Positions 21,595 to 32,800 of a DNA stretch of 64,000 nt are shown piece by piece. Within the stretch, counting starts at the first letter, position 1. The number at the start of each line of letters is the position of its first letter. The translations under genes and the position numbers were made by a program. The notes under the pieces were generated by a model that was given only the letters and a program-made list of their open reading frames with translations, was not told the DNA's origin and ran no database searches. Source of the DNA: Owenia fusiformis (taxonomy: Eukaryota > Annelida > Polychaeta > Sabellida > Oweniidae); the NCBI GenBank assembly GCA_903813345.2, contig CAIIXF020000010.1, positions 25,446,425-25,510,424 of the forward strand, read 5' to 3'.

Positions 21595-21808
21595 CCCACT
21601 GAAAGGAGAATATCCTTGATCAGTATATACTCACCAAGACTAAATGGGTCTTACTAACCTTATCAATAAACTTTCTCAGTTGACAACTGCTTCTTCCATT
21701 GTATTGACTGCCGATAAACCTCCAAATCTTACCTACTAACGTTGCCAGCAATAACCTCCGCCTACCCCTGTACTGTAAGTTCTTTATTTATTTATTCTAC
21801 AGTAAAAC
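21595..21808. other. Junction between SGNH ORF of D and truncated RT of element E
   Basis: Short spacer. The RT of element E stops being recognisable near 21808, next to a TTTATTTATTTATTCTACAG tract. No gene. Confidence 0.4.
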
Positions 21809-22499
21809 CTGCGAACAGGGAATGCTCTATTAGCTACCCGTTGTAATGAGGTGCTTAAAGTCTCAAATAATTTACACGACTCTGACAGACCCATTGGCAA
21901 AACTCGATCATAATAATATACATCGCCTAATTTCATTCCCAACAAATAATGATAATCTTCACGAATCGGTATGATTCTGAAAGCATTTTTTATATCTGTT
22001 TTGGCGAGATACCCTTGTTTTTCAACTTTTCGTTTGCATTTTGGGAATATTCGAGTTTATGGAATTATTATTTGGATGAGATAAATGAAGAATGAATCTG
22101 TATTTACCAATTGGCTTTTTTGGAACTATGCCTACAGGTGATATGATTAGGTTTTTAAAGATTTCTCTTTAAAAGGGCCCGCTATTCTTTCTAAATCAAC
22201 TTCTTCTGTGATTTTTCCTTTAGTTTCAACTGGCATTTCTAATGCAGATTTTATACCTCTGTATAGCTGATGAAATTGATTTTGAACCCATATTTGAAAC
22301 CATTAACGAGATAAACAGTCAATTCTTGATCATATACCACTAAAACTTTTTCAAGTTCATTACATTTAACTGGGGTTATTACCCTTTTCCTTTGGTTTAT
22401 CTTTATCTTTTTTAGAGAAGCATGCTGTGCGGTTATGATTTGATCTGAGACAAGCGGAACAGGAGTGTCTAAATTTACATTTTCCTCCACAAAAAACAC
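21809..22499 (-). pseudogene. Linker and reverse transcriptase, element E
   Basis: Linker frame 22499-22251: VITPVKCNELEKVLVVYDQE then YLVNGFKYGFKI. The RT (about 22230-21809) retains GYLAKTDIKNAFRIIPI with the first catalytic Asp, YYYDRVLPMGLSESCKLFE, and stops before the active-site box. Internal stops are present. The GFKYGFKI block is diagnostic of DIRS-like elements just upstream of RT. Confidence 0.65.
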
Positions 22500-22970
22500 T
22501 TGTTCTATTGAATGCCCTGCAAATCCCAGATTTTTGATTGTTAGAACTGGTGTTTTGTTTTTGGTTAACCCACATTTTTGATGTTGTTACTTGGGTATAC
22601 AATACCAAATCCCTCTTATCCCATGTCATATTGAGTTCCTTCATGCTTTTAAGAATAATATCCCCAATTCTCAGTTTTCATTTGGCTTAGTTCCAAAATG
22701 AGATTGCTATATTGAAATAAGCCTGGTGCCTCTGAAGGGTAGAATCTAGAATACACTGTTCCAAAAATGTTAAAGGCTTCCACCTATTGGTTTGTGAATT
22801 TGATTGTTTTCTTAAATTTAGGGTTATCAACCCATCCTATCTCCCTATTTTCTAGAGTTTTAGGCAGAAATTGGTGGTTTTCATTGTCATTATATTTTGT
22901 CTTTGGTAGTAAAATTGTGAGGTCTACATATTCTTTACTTTTAGTTTTTTGCCTTGTTTTGGAATCTATG
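22366..22970 (-). pseudogene. Gag C-terminal region with zinc finger, element E
   Basis: The frame 23008-22784 carries KEYVDLTILLPK and continues into a WVEAFNIFGTVYSRF block, equivalent to the EWQRAFLIFVKIY block of the other Gags. Frame 22644-22366 holds C-RAFNRTSVF-C-GGK-C-KFR-H-SCSAC followed by NH-x4-C, a Cys/His cluster typical of DIRS-type Gag. The finger spacing (x9, x3, x3) differs from elements B to D. Confidence 0.65.
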
Positions 22971-22974
22971 TGAG

Positions 22975-23385
22975 TATGACGGGGCGTTTTTATATGTTTT
23001 CTGTACATATATTTTATTCATTGTTCTCTCTTGTTAATTAATTACTAACTCTTAATTTAGAATTTGGTGAGAGGTCTTTATTTCCATGTTATAATTTTGA
23101 AAGCTAGGCCGAAACTCAGCCCAACAATACAAGTCAGCTGGTTTCCCAGACACCATGTGACAAATTATACATTCATATTTCTGATTACATAAAACTTACT
23201 ATAATACAAATGACCACTTGAATTTAAACAGATATTTAGCAAGAAGTCTGAGAATATTTTAATGACCTAAATCTAATTGCTGAGTTAATGAGTACATCTC
23301 TAATTACAAAACTTAATTGACACTATTTTAGCAAAAGTGAAACAAAAAGTAAACATCAAATAAACAATAAAATCCCCTCGTGATA
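22975..23385 (-). repeat. LTR, 3' copy (minus-strand sense)
   Basis: Starts TATGACGGGGCG on the plus strand and ends CGTGATA, giving short imperfect inverted termini (TATGAC/GTGATA). Paired with 26759-27170. An AATAAA on the minus strand (in GGAAATAAAGACC) may be the polyadenylation signal. Confidence 0.8.
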
Positions 23386-26300
23386 TTTGCTCCTCCTCCA
23401 AAGAATGCGTCCCGCATTCTCAATAAAATCCCCACGTTAAAATGAAATATTAAAGTCTGAATCTCACTTGATACAAAAGTTAATGTTTTTAGTCTTGAAT
23501 TCCTGGTCAGCATACTTGAAGTTATTCTTTAATAGTTCAAGTCTTTCTTTGGGTTGTCATTCAATTCACAATATCATATTTACTTTTCATTCACATGTCT
23601 TTCATATTTCACAATTTATGTCATTATATTCTTCTGGATAATATGCACTTGAATATCATTCTTGATTTTTTTTATATGTAGACAACTTGTGAGTCTGAGT
23701 AAGACAACCTTTTTCTCTGATATGCAAAACAATTAACATTAGACAGGTTAATTACCATTGTGGCTTTTACATTTAAAATAATCATTTTCTATCTGTTTAT
23801 AAATACTGTTTGCAATTTGCACCTATTTATCCTATTTGTTTCTGCATCTCTTATTCTAATTAACAGACCTAAAAATCTAACTTCATCTGTTTATAACAAT
23901 CCACATGCACACTTCTACGTCATACAATCAATTAAGATAATAATCAGTTCTTTCTACAAAAATGTTAGGACCAGGGCCCAAGTCTCACAATCTTAGCCTA
24001 TATCTAGTAGCATCATTTGATACCACATTTTTGGCACCATTCCACTTCATTCCTTGCCAAACATTGAAGGCATTTCAAGCAAGAAGCATTCATTATACTC
24101 TTGTGTTGATAAACATATTTAATGACATGGAACAAATTTCTTTACATAGCTAGATACACAAAAACCTGTACCTCATTTATGATAAATATACTATGTCTAT
24201 TTCACCTTCATGTTGTTTACAAAATACACATGATCACAATACATACTTAAACTCTTTAAACTTATTTGAAATTCTTTGACATGGTATTTATATCTTTTCT
24301 ATTTATTACCCTCTAATGACAGATGCACTCTAAATGTAGTTTGCTTTTTGCACCTCTTGTCGTTCTCTACCTTAGTTACACTAAACTATACCTTTGAAAA
24401 ATCAATTAATGTATTAAACATTTCCAATTAAAAACATAAAATTACATCATTCTGTGACAGTTTTGAAATACATGAAAATCACTGTGATATAAAAAATAAC
24501 TTGCATTAAAACCTACACTTCTTCTACATTTGTTTAAAAACACTGCTAATGATGCACCACATAATTGTCTGTGCAAACTTTACATAAACCATAATATGAC
24601 CTTTGTCTGGAACATTATAATAAAGTGAAACTCACATCTCAATAATTATGATATAAGTAAGTGATCTCTTGCAATTAATTAAGTTAAAACAATTATATAA
24701 TTTTGAATTATCATTTTCCCGCAATCCCATTTAGTGTCTATCTCCCAGGAAGTATTTTGCACCCAGTATCTATATATACCAGAAGGCATTATACTAAATA
24801 TTAGAAAATGATCTTAACACTATACAATGTATTAGGTTATGACTTAAAATATCAGCAGGGTTGGCCGTGCAACTGCGACACTTTTTATTGTTGGCTCACT
24901 ATCTTATCCTTTCATTAGGATTTCACTTGGACTATCTCTTATCCTTTCATTAGAATTTCACTTGGACTATCTCTTATCCTTTCATTAGGATTTCACTTGG
25001 TTTATTTCACTTAATTCACTTTACTAACTAACTCTTCTACTGACAACTATGTGTACTACGTGCTTAATGTCAAAACTTGGACTTACCTTACTGTACATAG
25101 GTCAACAAGGCGGGGTTGCCGTATTCGTAAGCCACTACCTGCCCCTTTAATTATACGTTATGACACTGGCTATACACAAATACATAAACAAATAGTAACG
25201 TCTTACACCTGATTTTGTACTGTGGGGTTCAAGCCATAAGGTAACTGAGACTAGGTCGCACGTCATCCTAGATTAACCTTTTCATTAAGGTTTAATCTTC
25301 CTGAGATCAGCAGATCTACCTGTACACTAAGTAGACCTGTATTTTTATTCCTCTTGAATGGGAACGGGACACTTTCCTTTCTAATTGATTGTCCTTGATA
25401 CACTTTAATCACTTTAAATACCTTTACTATATCTTCATTAATATCCTTTCACTTACTTATATTTTCACTTTACAATACTTATATTCTCACTTTACTTACT
25501 TATATTCTCACTTTACTTACTTATATTCTCAATTTATATCCTTTAATTACTTATATTTTCACAATAGCCTTTACTTAATTCACTTACTTCATCTGTATCA
25601 TACTCTTGTACATATATTATCAAATGACATGCTATTTTCCTTTTACAAAATTAATTCTTTTTCACTTACACTTTAACTGATAGACTTTACAAAGACTCAT
25701 CCTTTTCAATTATATAAACCTTAAATTTTCAAACTATCTCTTATTCTACTTGACCAACTTGCTCCATTTTTTTATATGATATAGATTTTGCTATTTTTAT
25801 GATTTCTTTGTTTTATACTCATATTACTTTAGACATTTACAACTTTCCACGACTAAAATTTAAGCCACAATGATACTCTGTCTTAACTTGCACCTCAGAT
25901 ATAAAAAGTTTGCCTTTACTCACCCACCAAATGACATCATCACTTTCCATATTTCTGTAAATCACAATTTCTGCATGGCATCTTCCAAGGCTTGATTGTC
26001 AAATTCTCTCTATCCCATAGCGTGGATACATCATTACGAAGGTTGGAACACAGGATCAACACAACAGCAGTAAACACTTCATCGATATACAAGGGTAGCG
26101 CTCATCAGTTCCAACATTGCATCATTGTAGAATATTCTTTATCAAAATTACATCAGCAGCATTGTACAAATAGCCGCAACACAACAAACATACCATAAAA
26201 ATTCCAAGCCGCTTGTAAATAATTGAAGTAACATCAGTTCATCATCATCATGCTCTTCTGGGCTCCCATCTCCGCTTCTGTCGTATTATTAATTTCGAAT

Positions 26301-26758
26301 TGAAACTGCATAAGAGTTCAGTACATTAGCTTCTGGTTAAGTTCTTAGATTTTAGTAGATATCTCCATTTTTCACTTTGGAACAAGTTCTTCTTCATTGA
26401 TGATTTCATTCTTCTTCTTAAATATTTCCAAATATTGAATCTATGTTGATTGTAGCTTTAAATCCATTTAAAAGTTTAAACAATCCATTGTCTCCTCTTG
26501 TAACTCTCATATTTTCTGTCTTAAATTCCAAAAATCAGGCAAACATATCCGACGATAGGTCGAAAGTACTAGTCTAAATATAGTGTTTAATGATTCTTGA
26601 ATTTTGTTCTTCTTCCAAATATCGACTTCATTCCAGGGCTATAAAGTGTCCAAAATTTCCAGAAATCCTTTGTCTTCATCCTTCTTAGATTTCAAGTCTT
26701 TAGAATCCTATTTAATTTCCTAAAAGTTCCAAGGATCGACAACCGCAGCTCCACCAAA
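23386..26758. other. Non-coding interior of the LTR element
   Basis: 3.37 kb of AT-rich DNA. Contains three direct copies of about 36 bp around TTATCCTTTCATTAGGATTT (24902-25010) and short TTACTTATATTCTCACTTTA repeats (25450-25560). A minus-strand fragment near the polypurine tract (ILLRMRDAFFGGG) resembles the end of an LTR-element polyprotein, but nothing else coding is seen. No RT, RNase H or integrase motif was found on either strand. Confidence 0.6.
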
Positions 26759-27170
26759 TATGACGGGGCGTTTTTATATGTGTTTTCTGTCTATATATTT
26801 TTTCATTGTTCTTCCTTGTTAATTAATTACTTACTCTTAATTTAGAATTTGGTGAGAGGTCTTTATTTCCATGTTATAATTTTGAAAGCTAGGCCGAAAC
26901 TCAGCCCAACAATACAAGTCAGCTGGTTTCCCAGACACCATGTGACAAATTATACATTCGTATTTCTGATTACATAAAACTTACTATAATACAAATGACC
27001 ACTTGAATTTAAATAGATATTTAGCAAGAAGTCTGAGAATATTTTAATGACCTAAATCTAATTGCTGAGTTAATGAGTACATCTCTAATTACAAAACTTA
27101 ATTGACATTATTTTAGCAAAAGTGAAACAAAAAGTAAACATCAAATAAACAATAAAATCCCCTTGTGATA
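26759..27170 (-). repeat. LTR, 5' copy (minus-strand sense)
   Basis: Matches 22975-23385 over its whole length, with a few substitutions and 1-2 bp indels. The minus strand carries TATAAAAACGCC close to one terminus. The primer-binding-like TGGTGGAGCTGCGG lies immediately inside the element. Confidence 0.8.
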
Positions 27171-27578
27171 TGAGCATCGATGGGTCTACTGGACTCACCT
27201 GGAATAAACTGACCTTCCCCAAGGTTGGTCATGTTATTTTGATATCTCTCTGCAAAGGTGGGCACTGATTGAGGTATCAGTCGTTGATGATTTGGCGATA
27301 TATTGAGGGGTTCCAGTTGGTTGAAAATGCGATTGAAAGTTATGTGGTATATATGGTGCTAAATATATTGGCATATAATTAGGCACCATATTATATTGTG
27401 AATTCATTATGAATGGATATTGTGGTGCTGGCACAGTTGGTTGACTCCACTGCCTTATTTCTGGGTTTACATAATGAACATATGGGTGAAAGGCACTATT
27501 AATTCGTGATTGGGGCATAGTATTCGCATGGTCTCTGTTAACATATGGTTTATTTATCAGATTTTCTATACTATGCGC

Positions 27579-28473
27579 TAGAGGTGTGCACCGATGACAC
27601 ATTACTTAATCGATCAACGAAACATATTAATCGATTAATCATCGGTTAATCGACCCCAACATAAACTGATAAAGTATGCATGGATATCTGACACAAACTT
27701 GATTTTTCGGCAACTTTCTTGTGGGCGATAATTTGATAATTCGAGAGTTATTTTCACTCACCTTTTCTCAAGTTTTCCTTGTAAATTCCCATTCAGGTGT
27801 ATTGGTAGTATCAAGGTATATATTTCTGTATTTCAGACGATTTTTACAATAAAAGATAGAATACAATAGAAACGGGTCCCGACTTTCTGACTAGAAATGA
27901 AGTTATTGGTGACGTCGGAGTATTTATTTTCGGAGTATTTATTTTCGGAGTTTCCCCGTGTGCATTTGACAAGTGGTAGCTTAGAGTAGATGTACTATTT
28001 GAATATTTGTATTTAGTATTGCAGAGCACACATTTGATGCGATCATTGTCTTCTTTGTTGAAATATTTCCATACATAACTTCTTTTTCCTGGTGTTGTCG
28101 CCATTTTTCAACCGCTTCTGAACTGAATAAAATTGGGACGGTTGCATTCAAATTATACACCACTATTCACCTTGAATTTGATCGCATACTTCTACTGAAT
28201 AAACCAATGGGATGTATTGGATTAGTATTAAACTCAAAAACAACAAAGGTCACAGGTAATCGTCAGTCTTAGGGTAATTGTTTGGTAGTTTGAGCTTGGC
28301 GTGGCAACCTGACATTCACTGCTCAATCAGTCAGTGACGTCACGTAAGCTTACCCGCGGCGGGATATTGAAGATTAACTTTTTGAGAATCAGTTAATTGA
28401 GTAATAAGAATCTTATTCGATTAAATGCGTGTCGATCAATTAATCGATGATCGATTAAAAATTCACACCTCTA
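27579..28473 (-). mobile_element. Non-autonomous hAT element with BED finger
   Basis: Terminal inverted repeats TAGAGGTGTGMA (27579 and ending 28473) flanked by an exact 8 bp target duplication CTATGCGC (27571-27578, 28474-28481), the hAT hallmark. Subterminal ATCGATTAATCGAT-like repeats occur at both ends. A minus-strand frame 28104-27844 encodes a BED zinc finger: VWKYFNKEDNDRIKC-VL-C then YHLSNAH (C-x2-C ... H-x4-H). The catalytic RNase H-like domain is missing. Confidence 0.85.
27844..28104 (-). CDS. BED-type zinc finger fragment of hAT transposase
   Basis: 86 codons. Trp and the aromatic residue of VWKYF precede CVLC, and SYHLSNAH closes the finger. After the finger come TPKINTPKINTPTSP and a short hydrophobic end. 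BED fingers bind DNA and lie N-terminal in hAT transposases. Alone, it could at most bind hAT ends. The start at 28104 is the first ATG giving a complete finger. Confidence 0.6.
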   Translation of the reverse strand: MATTPGKRSYVWKYFNKEDNDRIKCVLCNTKYKYSNSTSTLSYHLSNAHGETPKINTPKINTPTSPITSFLVRKSGPVSIVFYLLL

Positions 28474-28622
28474 CTATGCGCGTTTGTAGCACGTGATGTT
28501 GAAACATCGTTTTCTACTGGCTCTTCACTTGTACTTGGTCTTGCAGTTGCCGGATTGATATGTGGGGATAGCGTCGGCGGATTGGCATCTGGAATATCTG
28601 GAGGCAATTCTTGTTGATGCAT

Positions 28623-29016
28623 GGTTACCTAAAAAGAATGTTAGTATCTTAATAATATGTATAGCTCCCATTGGCTGTGATTATTGGCACAGCCCACCTT
28701 GTTAATGGTGTTAAAATAACTGCTTAACTGTGACATTTGAATGGCCTTGGTCTTATATCTGGATATTTGGTATGTCATTGGTCCTATGTATATTTGGACA
28801 TTCCGTATGGCATTGGTCCTATGTATATTTGGACATTCGGTATGGTATTGGTCTTATATTTTGACATTTGTAATGTTATGTCTTTTGGGCGTTATTTTGG
28901 TTGGTATGGGAAAAACATTGAAATTTGACAGATTGGTATGGGAATATATTGATATCTGAGGGTTCGGCCTAGGACCCCCTTCAAATTTTGTATATAGTGA
29001 ACCCCTCGGGTCATAA
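28623..29016. repeat. Spacer with short tandem repeat
   Basis: About 28740-28875 holds three to four diverged copies of a 35-38 bp unit around GGCATTGGTCCTATGTATAT. No gene. Confidence 0.5.
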
Positions 29017-29620
29017 CCCTGGTAATGTTAAAGGCTGATATGACCGTGACAATGGTTGCAAGGCCTGTCATGACTGTGGTAATGTTAAAGCCTGATGTGA
29101 CTGTGACAATGGTTGCAAGGCCAGTTATAACTGTGGTAATGTTAAAGGCTGATATGACTGTGACAATGGTTGCAAAGCCTTTCGTGACCGTGGTAATGTT
29201 AAAGCCTGATGTGACCGTGACAATGGTTGCAAGTCCTGTCATGACTGTGGTAATGTTATGATATGACCGTGACAATGTTATAGGCTGATATGACCGTGAC
29301 AATGCTATACTATATTGCAAGGCCTGACATGACAGGGGTAATGTTAAAGCCTGATGTGACTGTGACAATGGTTGCAAGGCCTGTCATGACTGTGGTAATG
29401 TTAAAGGCTGATATGACTGTGACAATGGTTGCAAAGCCTTTCGTGACCATGGTAATGTTAAAGCCTGATGTGACCGTGACAATGGTTGCAAGGCCTGTCA
29501 TGACTGTGGTAATGTTAAAGCCTGATGTGACCGTGACCATGGATGCAAGGCCTGTCATGACTGTGGTAATGTTAAAGCCTGATGTGACCGTGACAATGGT
29601 TGCAAGGCCAGGCATGTCTT
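29017..29620. repeat. 57 bp minisatellite
   Basis: About ten copies of a 57 bp unit (GTTAAAGCCTGATGTGACCG, TGACAATGGTTGCAAGGCCT, GTCATGACTGTGGTAAT), with two partly deleted units around 29250-29335. Because 57 is a multiple of three and stop codons are rare in it, both strands show long frames (plus 19-mer MLKPDVTVTMVARPVMTVV). No splice or start context supports translation. Confidence 0.85.
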
Positions 29621-29858
29621 GCAACAGATAGGGTCTCATCTTTAGTATTCCACACATTTTTTTGACAACTTTGAATCTAAAAAATAAGCAATTGAATGAC
29701 CACATTGCAACAGTTTATGAAAAAATAGAAAGATATGCACAAGACTTTTGTATATTTCAGATACTTATGTATAATGTGCAGCAAAGCTGTGGCCTTTTGT
29801 TATTCAGGATGTTTCAGCCATGTTATTTTTTTCGAAAATATTACAATTTGTTTTCCAG
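29621..29858. other. Upstream of first visible DTWD2 exon: copy of dispersed repeat
   Basis: 29690-29840 matches the repeat at 1852-2015. It ends just before the TTTTCCAG acceptor of the DTWD2 exon. The missing first coding exon of DTWD2 was not found here. Confidence 0.55.
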
Positions 29859-32800
29859 ACGTCCCAAAACAGTATGCTGGTGTCCATATCTTCCAAGAGA
29901 GAGAATTGATGTACATACAACAGTTCACATTATACAGCATCCTTTTGAGGTGAGATCTAATTCTTAAGCTAGCTTTAAATTAATGGGACATTGTCTGGCT
30001 TTGTCTGTTTGTCCATTTTGTCCGAACTTGTCCACCAAACAATGTTTGATGTCTTGTTTTGTCCGATGATGTCCTGTTATGTCTGATGGTGTCAGGAGTA
30101 TAGTACCATTTTGTCAGAAAATGGTCATATGATTGTCACATTATAAAATGGCCTCATGTGTCCGGTAATGTCCCATGAAAAGAATCAAAATGTTCGTTCT
30201 TTTCATGGGACAAAATCAGACAATGTCCGGCAGATATTATCACACAAAATGGGACAATGTCTGTTGTCTGTTAGTCAGATATTGACATTTTGATATGATC
30301 CTAATATAATGTTTATGTGCTTTAGGTTTCCCGTTGCCTTCAGACCGCTCGTATTCTTGAACATGGACTTGCTCCTGGCAAATGTACAGTATATGTGGGG
30401 AAAAGAATTTCATATAAAAAGTAAGGATGATAAATTAAATGCATTCACTTATAAAGACATATTTTGTGTCTTTATTATAACACATGTGTGCTATAAACAG
30501 GCCTGTCAACTGTCCCGCAATTTGCGTATTTGTCACGCATTTGCTGAAGAATTTGAAGTCACGCCAGTTTTTTTTGCGTGACAGAAAATGTCACGCAAAA
30601 TACGCATTTTACCTGGTAATTGTCAAGCAAAAATATTTGTGTAGAAATTTTTTCGAAATATGTTTACGATACGGTAAAAATACGAACGCCGGGAAAAACC
30701 GAACGCAATTTGTTCGGATTTGTCACGCGAATCCCGTATGTATCACGCATGTTCATTGGAAATTTTTCGTACCTACCCCCCCCCCCCCCCCCCGTTGACG
30801 ACACCGCGAGCGTAGCGAGCGCGAAAAATTTGAGGTGTTCAAAGTTTGGCAAAGGTGCTCAAACTTTGGCCAAAGGTGTTTAAAAGTTGGCCAAAGGTGT
30901 TCAAAATTTGGACAAAAGTGTTCAGATTTGGACTTAGGTGTCCAACATTTTGAAGTCACTCATATTAGGTGGTCCCAAGTTGACAGCCCTGTATAAATGA
31001 TATCACATTTTAGAATTGCCAGGTGAAAACTAATTTAGTAATACTATTTTGAATAGCTGCTGTTGTGAATTTTCTTGAAACCCAATGGTTAGATCTAGTT
31101 ACTTGAGCCCCAATTCTATGGAATTGATGAAACTAGCTATCTGTATAAACCTCCGCATATTCATTAAACTTTATAGGCATCCTAGGTTAGAGACCCTCTT
31201 GAAATCCCCAGAAACACTTCTTTTATACCCAGGCCCAAAGGCAGTTGACATAGCAACCATGCCACAGGACAGGAAGTACAACATAGTTCTGCTGGATGGC
31301 ACCTGGCCACAAGCAGGTGGGATCTACCATCAGAATACTATGTTACATTGCTTAAAACAGGTATTTTTATTGTTTATACAAACATACATATACATTTATA
31401 CATTGTAAACATCAAGACAAACATAAACAGTAATTCCAAACTGAAACTGTAAGGTGGAACACCTCTAGAAGTTGATCACATCACCTCTGTTAGTGGAACA
31501 CTTTTCAGAGTCCCAGCACCAAAATGTTAAGGTGCCATGGAAGTTAACAGGAAATGACGAAACAGGAAGTGACAAAATTTTTTGCATTTTTAGACATTTT
31601 TTGAGCAAAGATAACAGAGTTCTGGTTTGACCTCCAGTCAATTTAACTATTTCCACATATCATTTACATGACCAGGATCACAATGTTCAAGGTCAGAATG
31701 ACCCTAAACATGATGAAATAACCTTTTTAGCCTTTTGAAAGTGTGACTGAAAAAAAGCTAAAGTAGGAAGGCAGGGAAGGTCACTGAACAGAATCTTTTG
31801 AATTTTCCAGAAAATGTGCCCAATATAATGCTCTAACTGATACAATCTTTGAAATTTTAGAAAATTGTCTGAAACAAAAAAAGCGGTCATAAAAAGGAAA
31901 AAAGATCGCTTTTCAAATCAGTTTTTTCTTTTTCTTTTTCTATGAATGATATCAAATTTTCAAAGATTGTATCATTTAGAGCAATATATTGGGCACATTT
32001 TCTGAAAAATTCGAAAGATTCTGTTCATTGACCTTTCCTACCTCCGTCTTTTAGCTATTTTTCAGTCACATTTTCAGAGGGCTGAAAAGGTTATTTCTTC
32101 ATGTTTAGGGTCATTCTGGCCATGAACATTGTGATCCTGGACCTGTAAATGGTATTTGGAACTAGTTGAATTGACTGGAGGTCAAAACAGAACTCTGTTA
32201 TCTTTGTTCAAAAAATGTCTAAAACTCCAAAAAAATTTGTCACTTCCTGTTTTGTCATTTCCTGTTAACTTCCATAGCACCTTAAATGAACTTTTGATAA
32301 GAGGAACACCTTCCAAGTGGAACATTTTTAGGTGTACCAAATGTGTTCCACTTATACAGGTTTTACTGTAATTCATAAGAGTAGTAAATACAAATGAAAC
32401 ATCATACTTTTGTTTTATATAGTAAATTAAAATAAAAGTAATGAAAAAAATCACAAAAACAAACAATTATGTGCATGTTAATTTGTTCAAGGTAAAACTA
32501 TGCAACACTGGGACTAGTAAATATGTGATACGGACCCAACCCAGTGATGGCTGTTTATCAACTTTAGAGACTGCAGTCACTGCTATAGCAATATTGGAGA
32601 ACAGGCCTGATATTATAGAGGTAAGTGTTGTCATGATATGTATTGCAAAATAATGGAAATCATTTAAAATAGCATGTCCTTCTACATGAGTTGATTTTAC
32701 CAAACAAAAAGAGCCATCTGTTATGGTACTCATATTACTAATGGGACCAATAATGCCTTGGTTTAGGCCCTGACGATGTTGTTTAAAGTACAGGGTGGTC

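Larger units (their letters stand above)
22975..27170 (-). mobile_element. Non-coding LTR retrotransposon (LARD-like)
   Basis: Two LTRs of 411 and 412 bp (22975-23385, 26759-27170), about 95 percent identical by eye, flank a 3.37 kb interior. Target duplication TGAG lies at 22971-22974 and 27171-27174. On the minus strand the 5' LTR is followed 2 bases later by TGGTGGAGCTGCGG, a plausible tRNA primer-binding site (it pairs with a 3' end ...CTCCACCA). The 3' LTR is preceded by the polypurine tract GGAGGAGGAGCAAA. The interior has no Gag or Pol frame. Insertion splits the Gag of element E, whose frame is restored on removal. Confidence 0.8.
21809..28622 (-). mobile_element. Tyrosine-recombinase retroelement E with nested insertions
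   Basis: A more diverged YR retroelement. Gag begins at the ATG at 28622 and is interrupted twice: by an 895 bp hAT element (27579-28473) and by a 4196 bp LTR element (22975-27170). Removing each insert and one target-duplication copy rejoins the Gag frame at both points. Gag ends near 22366, followed by linker (22499-22251) and RT (about 22230-21809), where the element is truncated. Confidence 0.7.
27175..28622 (-). pseudogene. Gag N-terminal region, element E, split by hAT
   Basis: The 28622-28482 part starts MHQQELPPDIPDANPP and ends just at the hAT target duplication. The 27570-27234 part continues in the same frame with Pro/Tyr/Asn/Gln-rich low-complexity sequence (SQYNMVPNYMPIYLAPYIP). 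Near 27250 a single-base frame change leads into the frame used further downstream. Low-complexity N-termini of this kind also occur in Gag of element B. Confidence 0.6.

Noticed and set aside
24902-25560. Regular short repeats, considered as a CRISPR-like array
   Set aside because: Units are contiguous without unique spacers, and the genome is an animal's.
29025-29705. Repeat protein made of 19-residue units
   Set aside because: Minisatellite with a unit divisible by three, open on both strands, no start or splice context.
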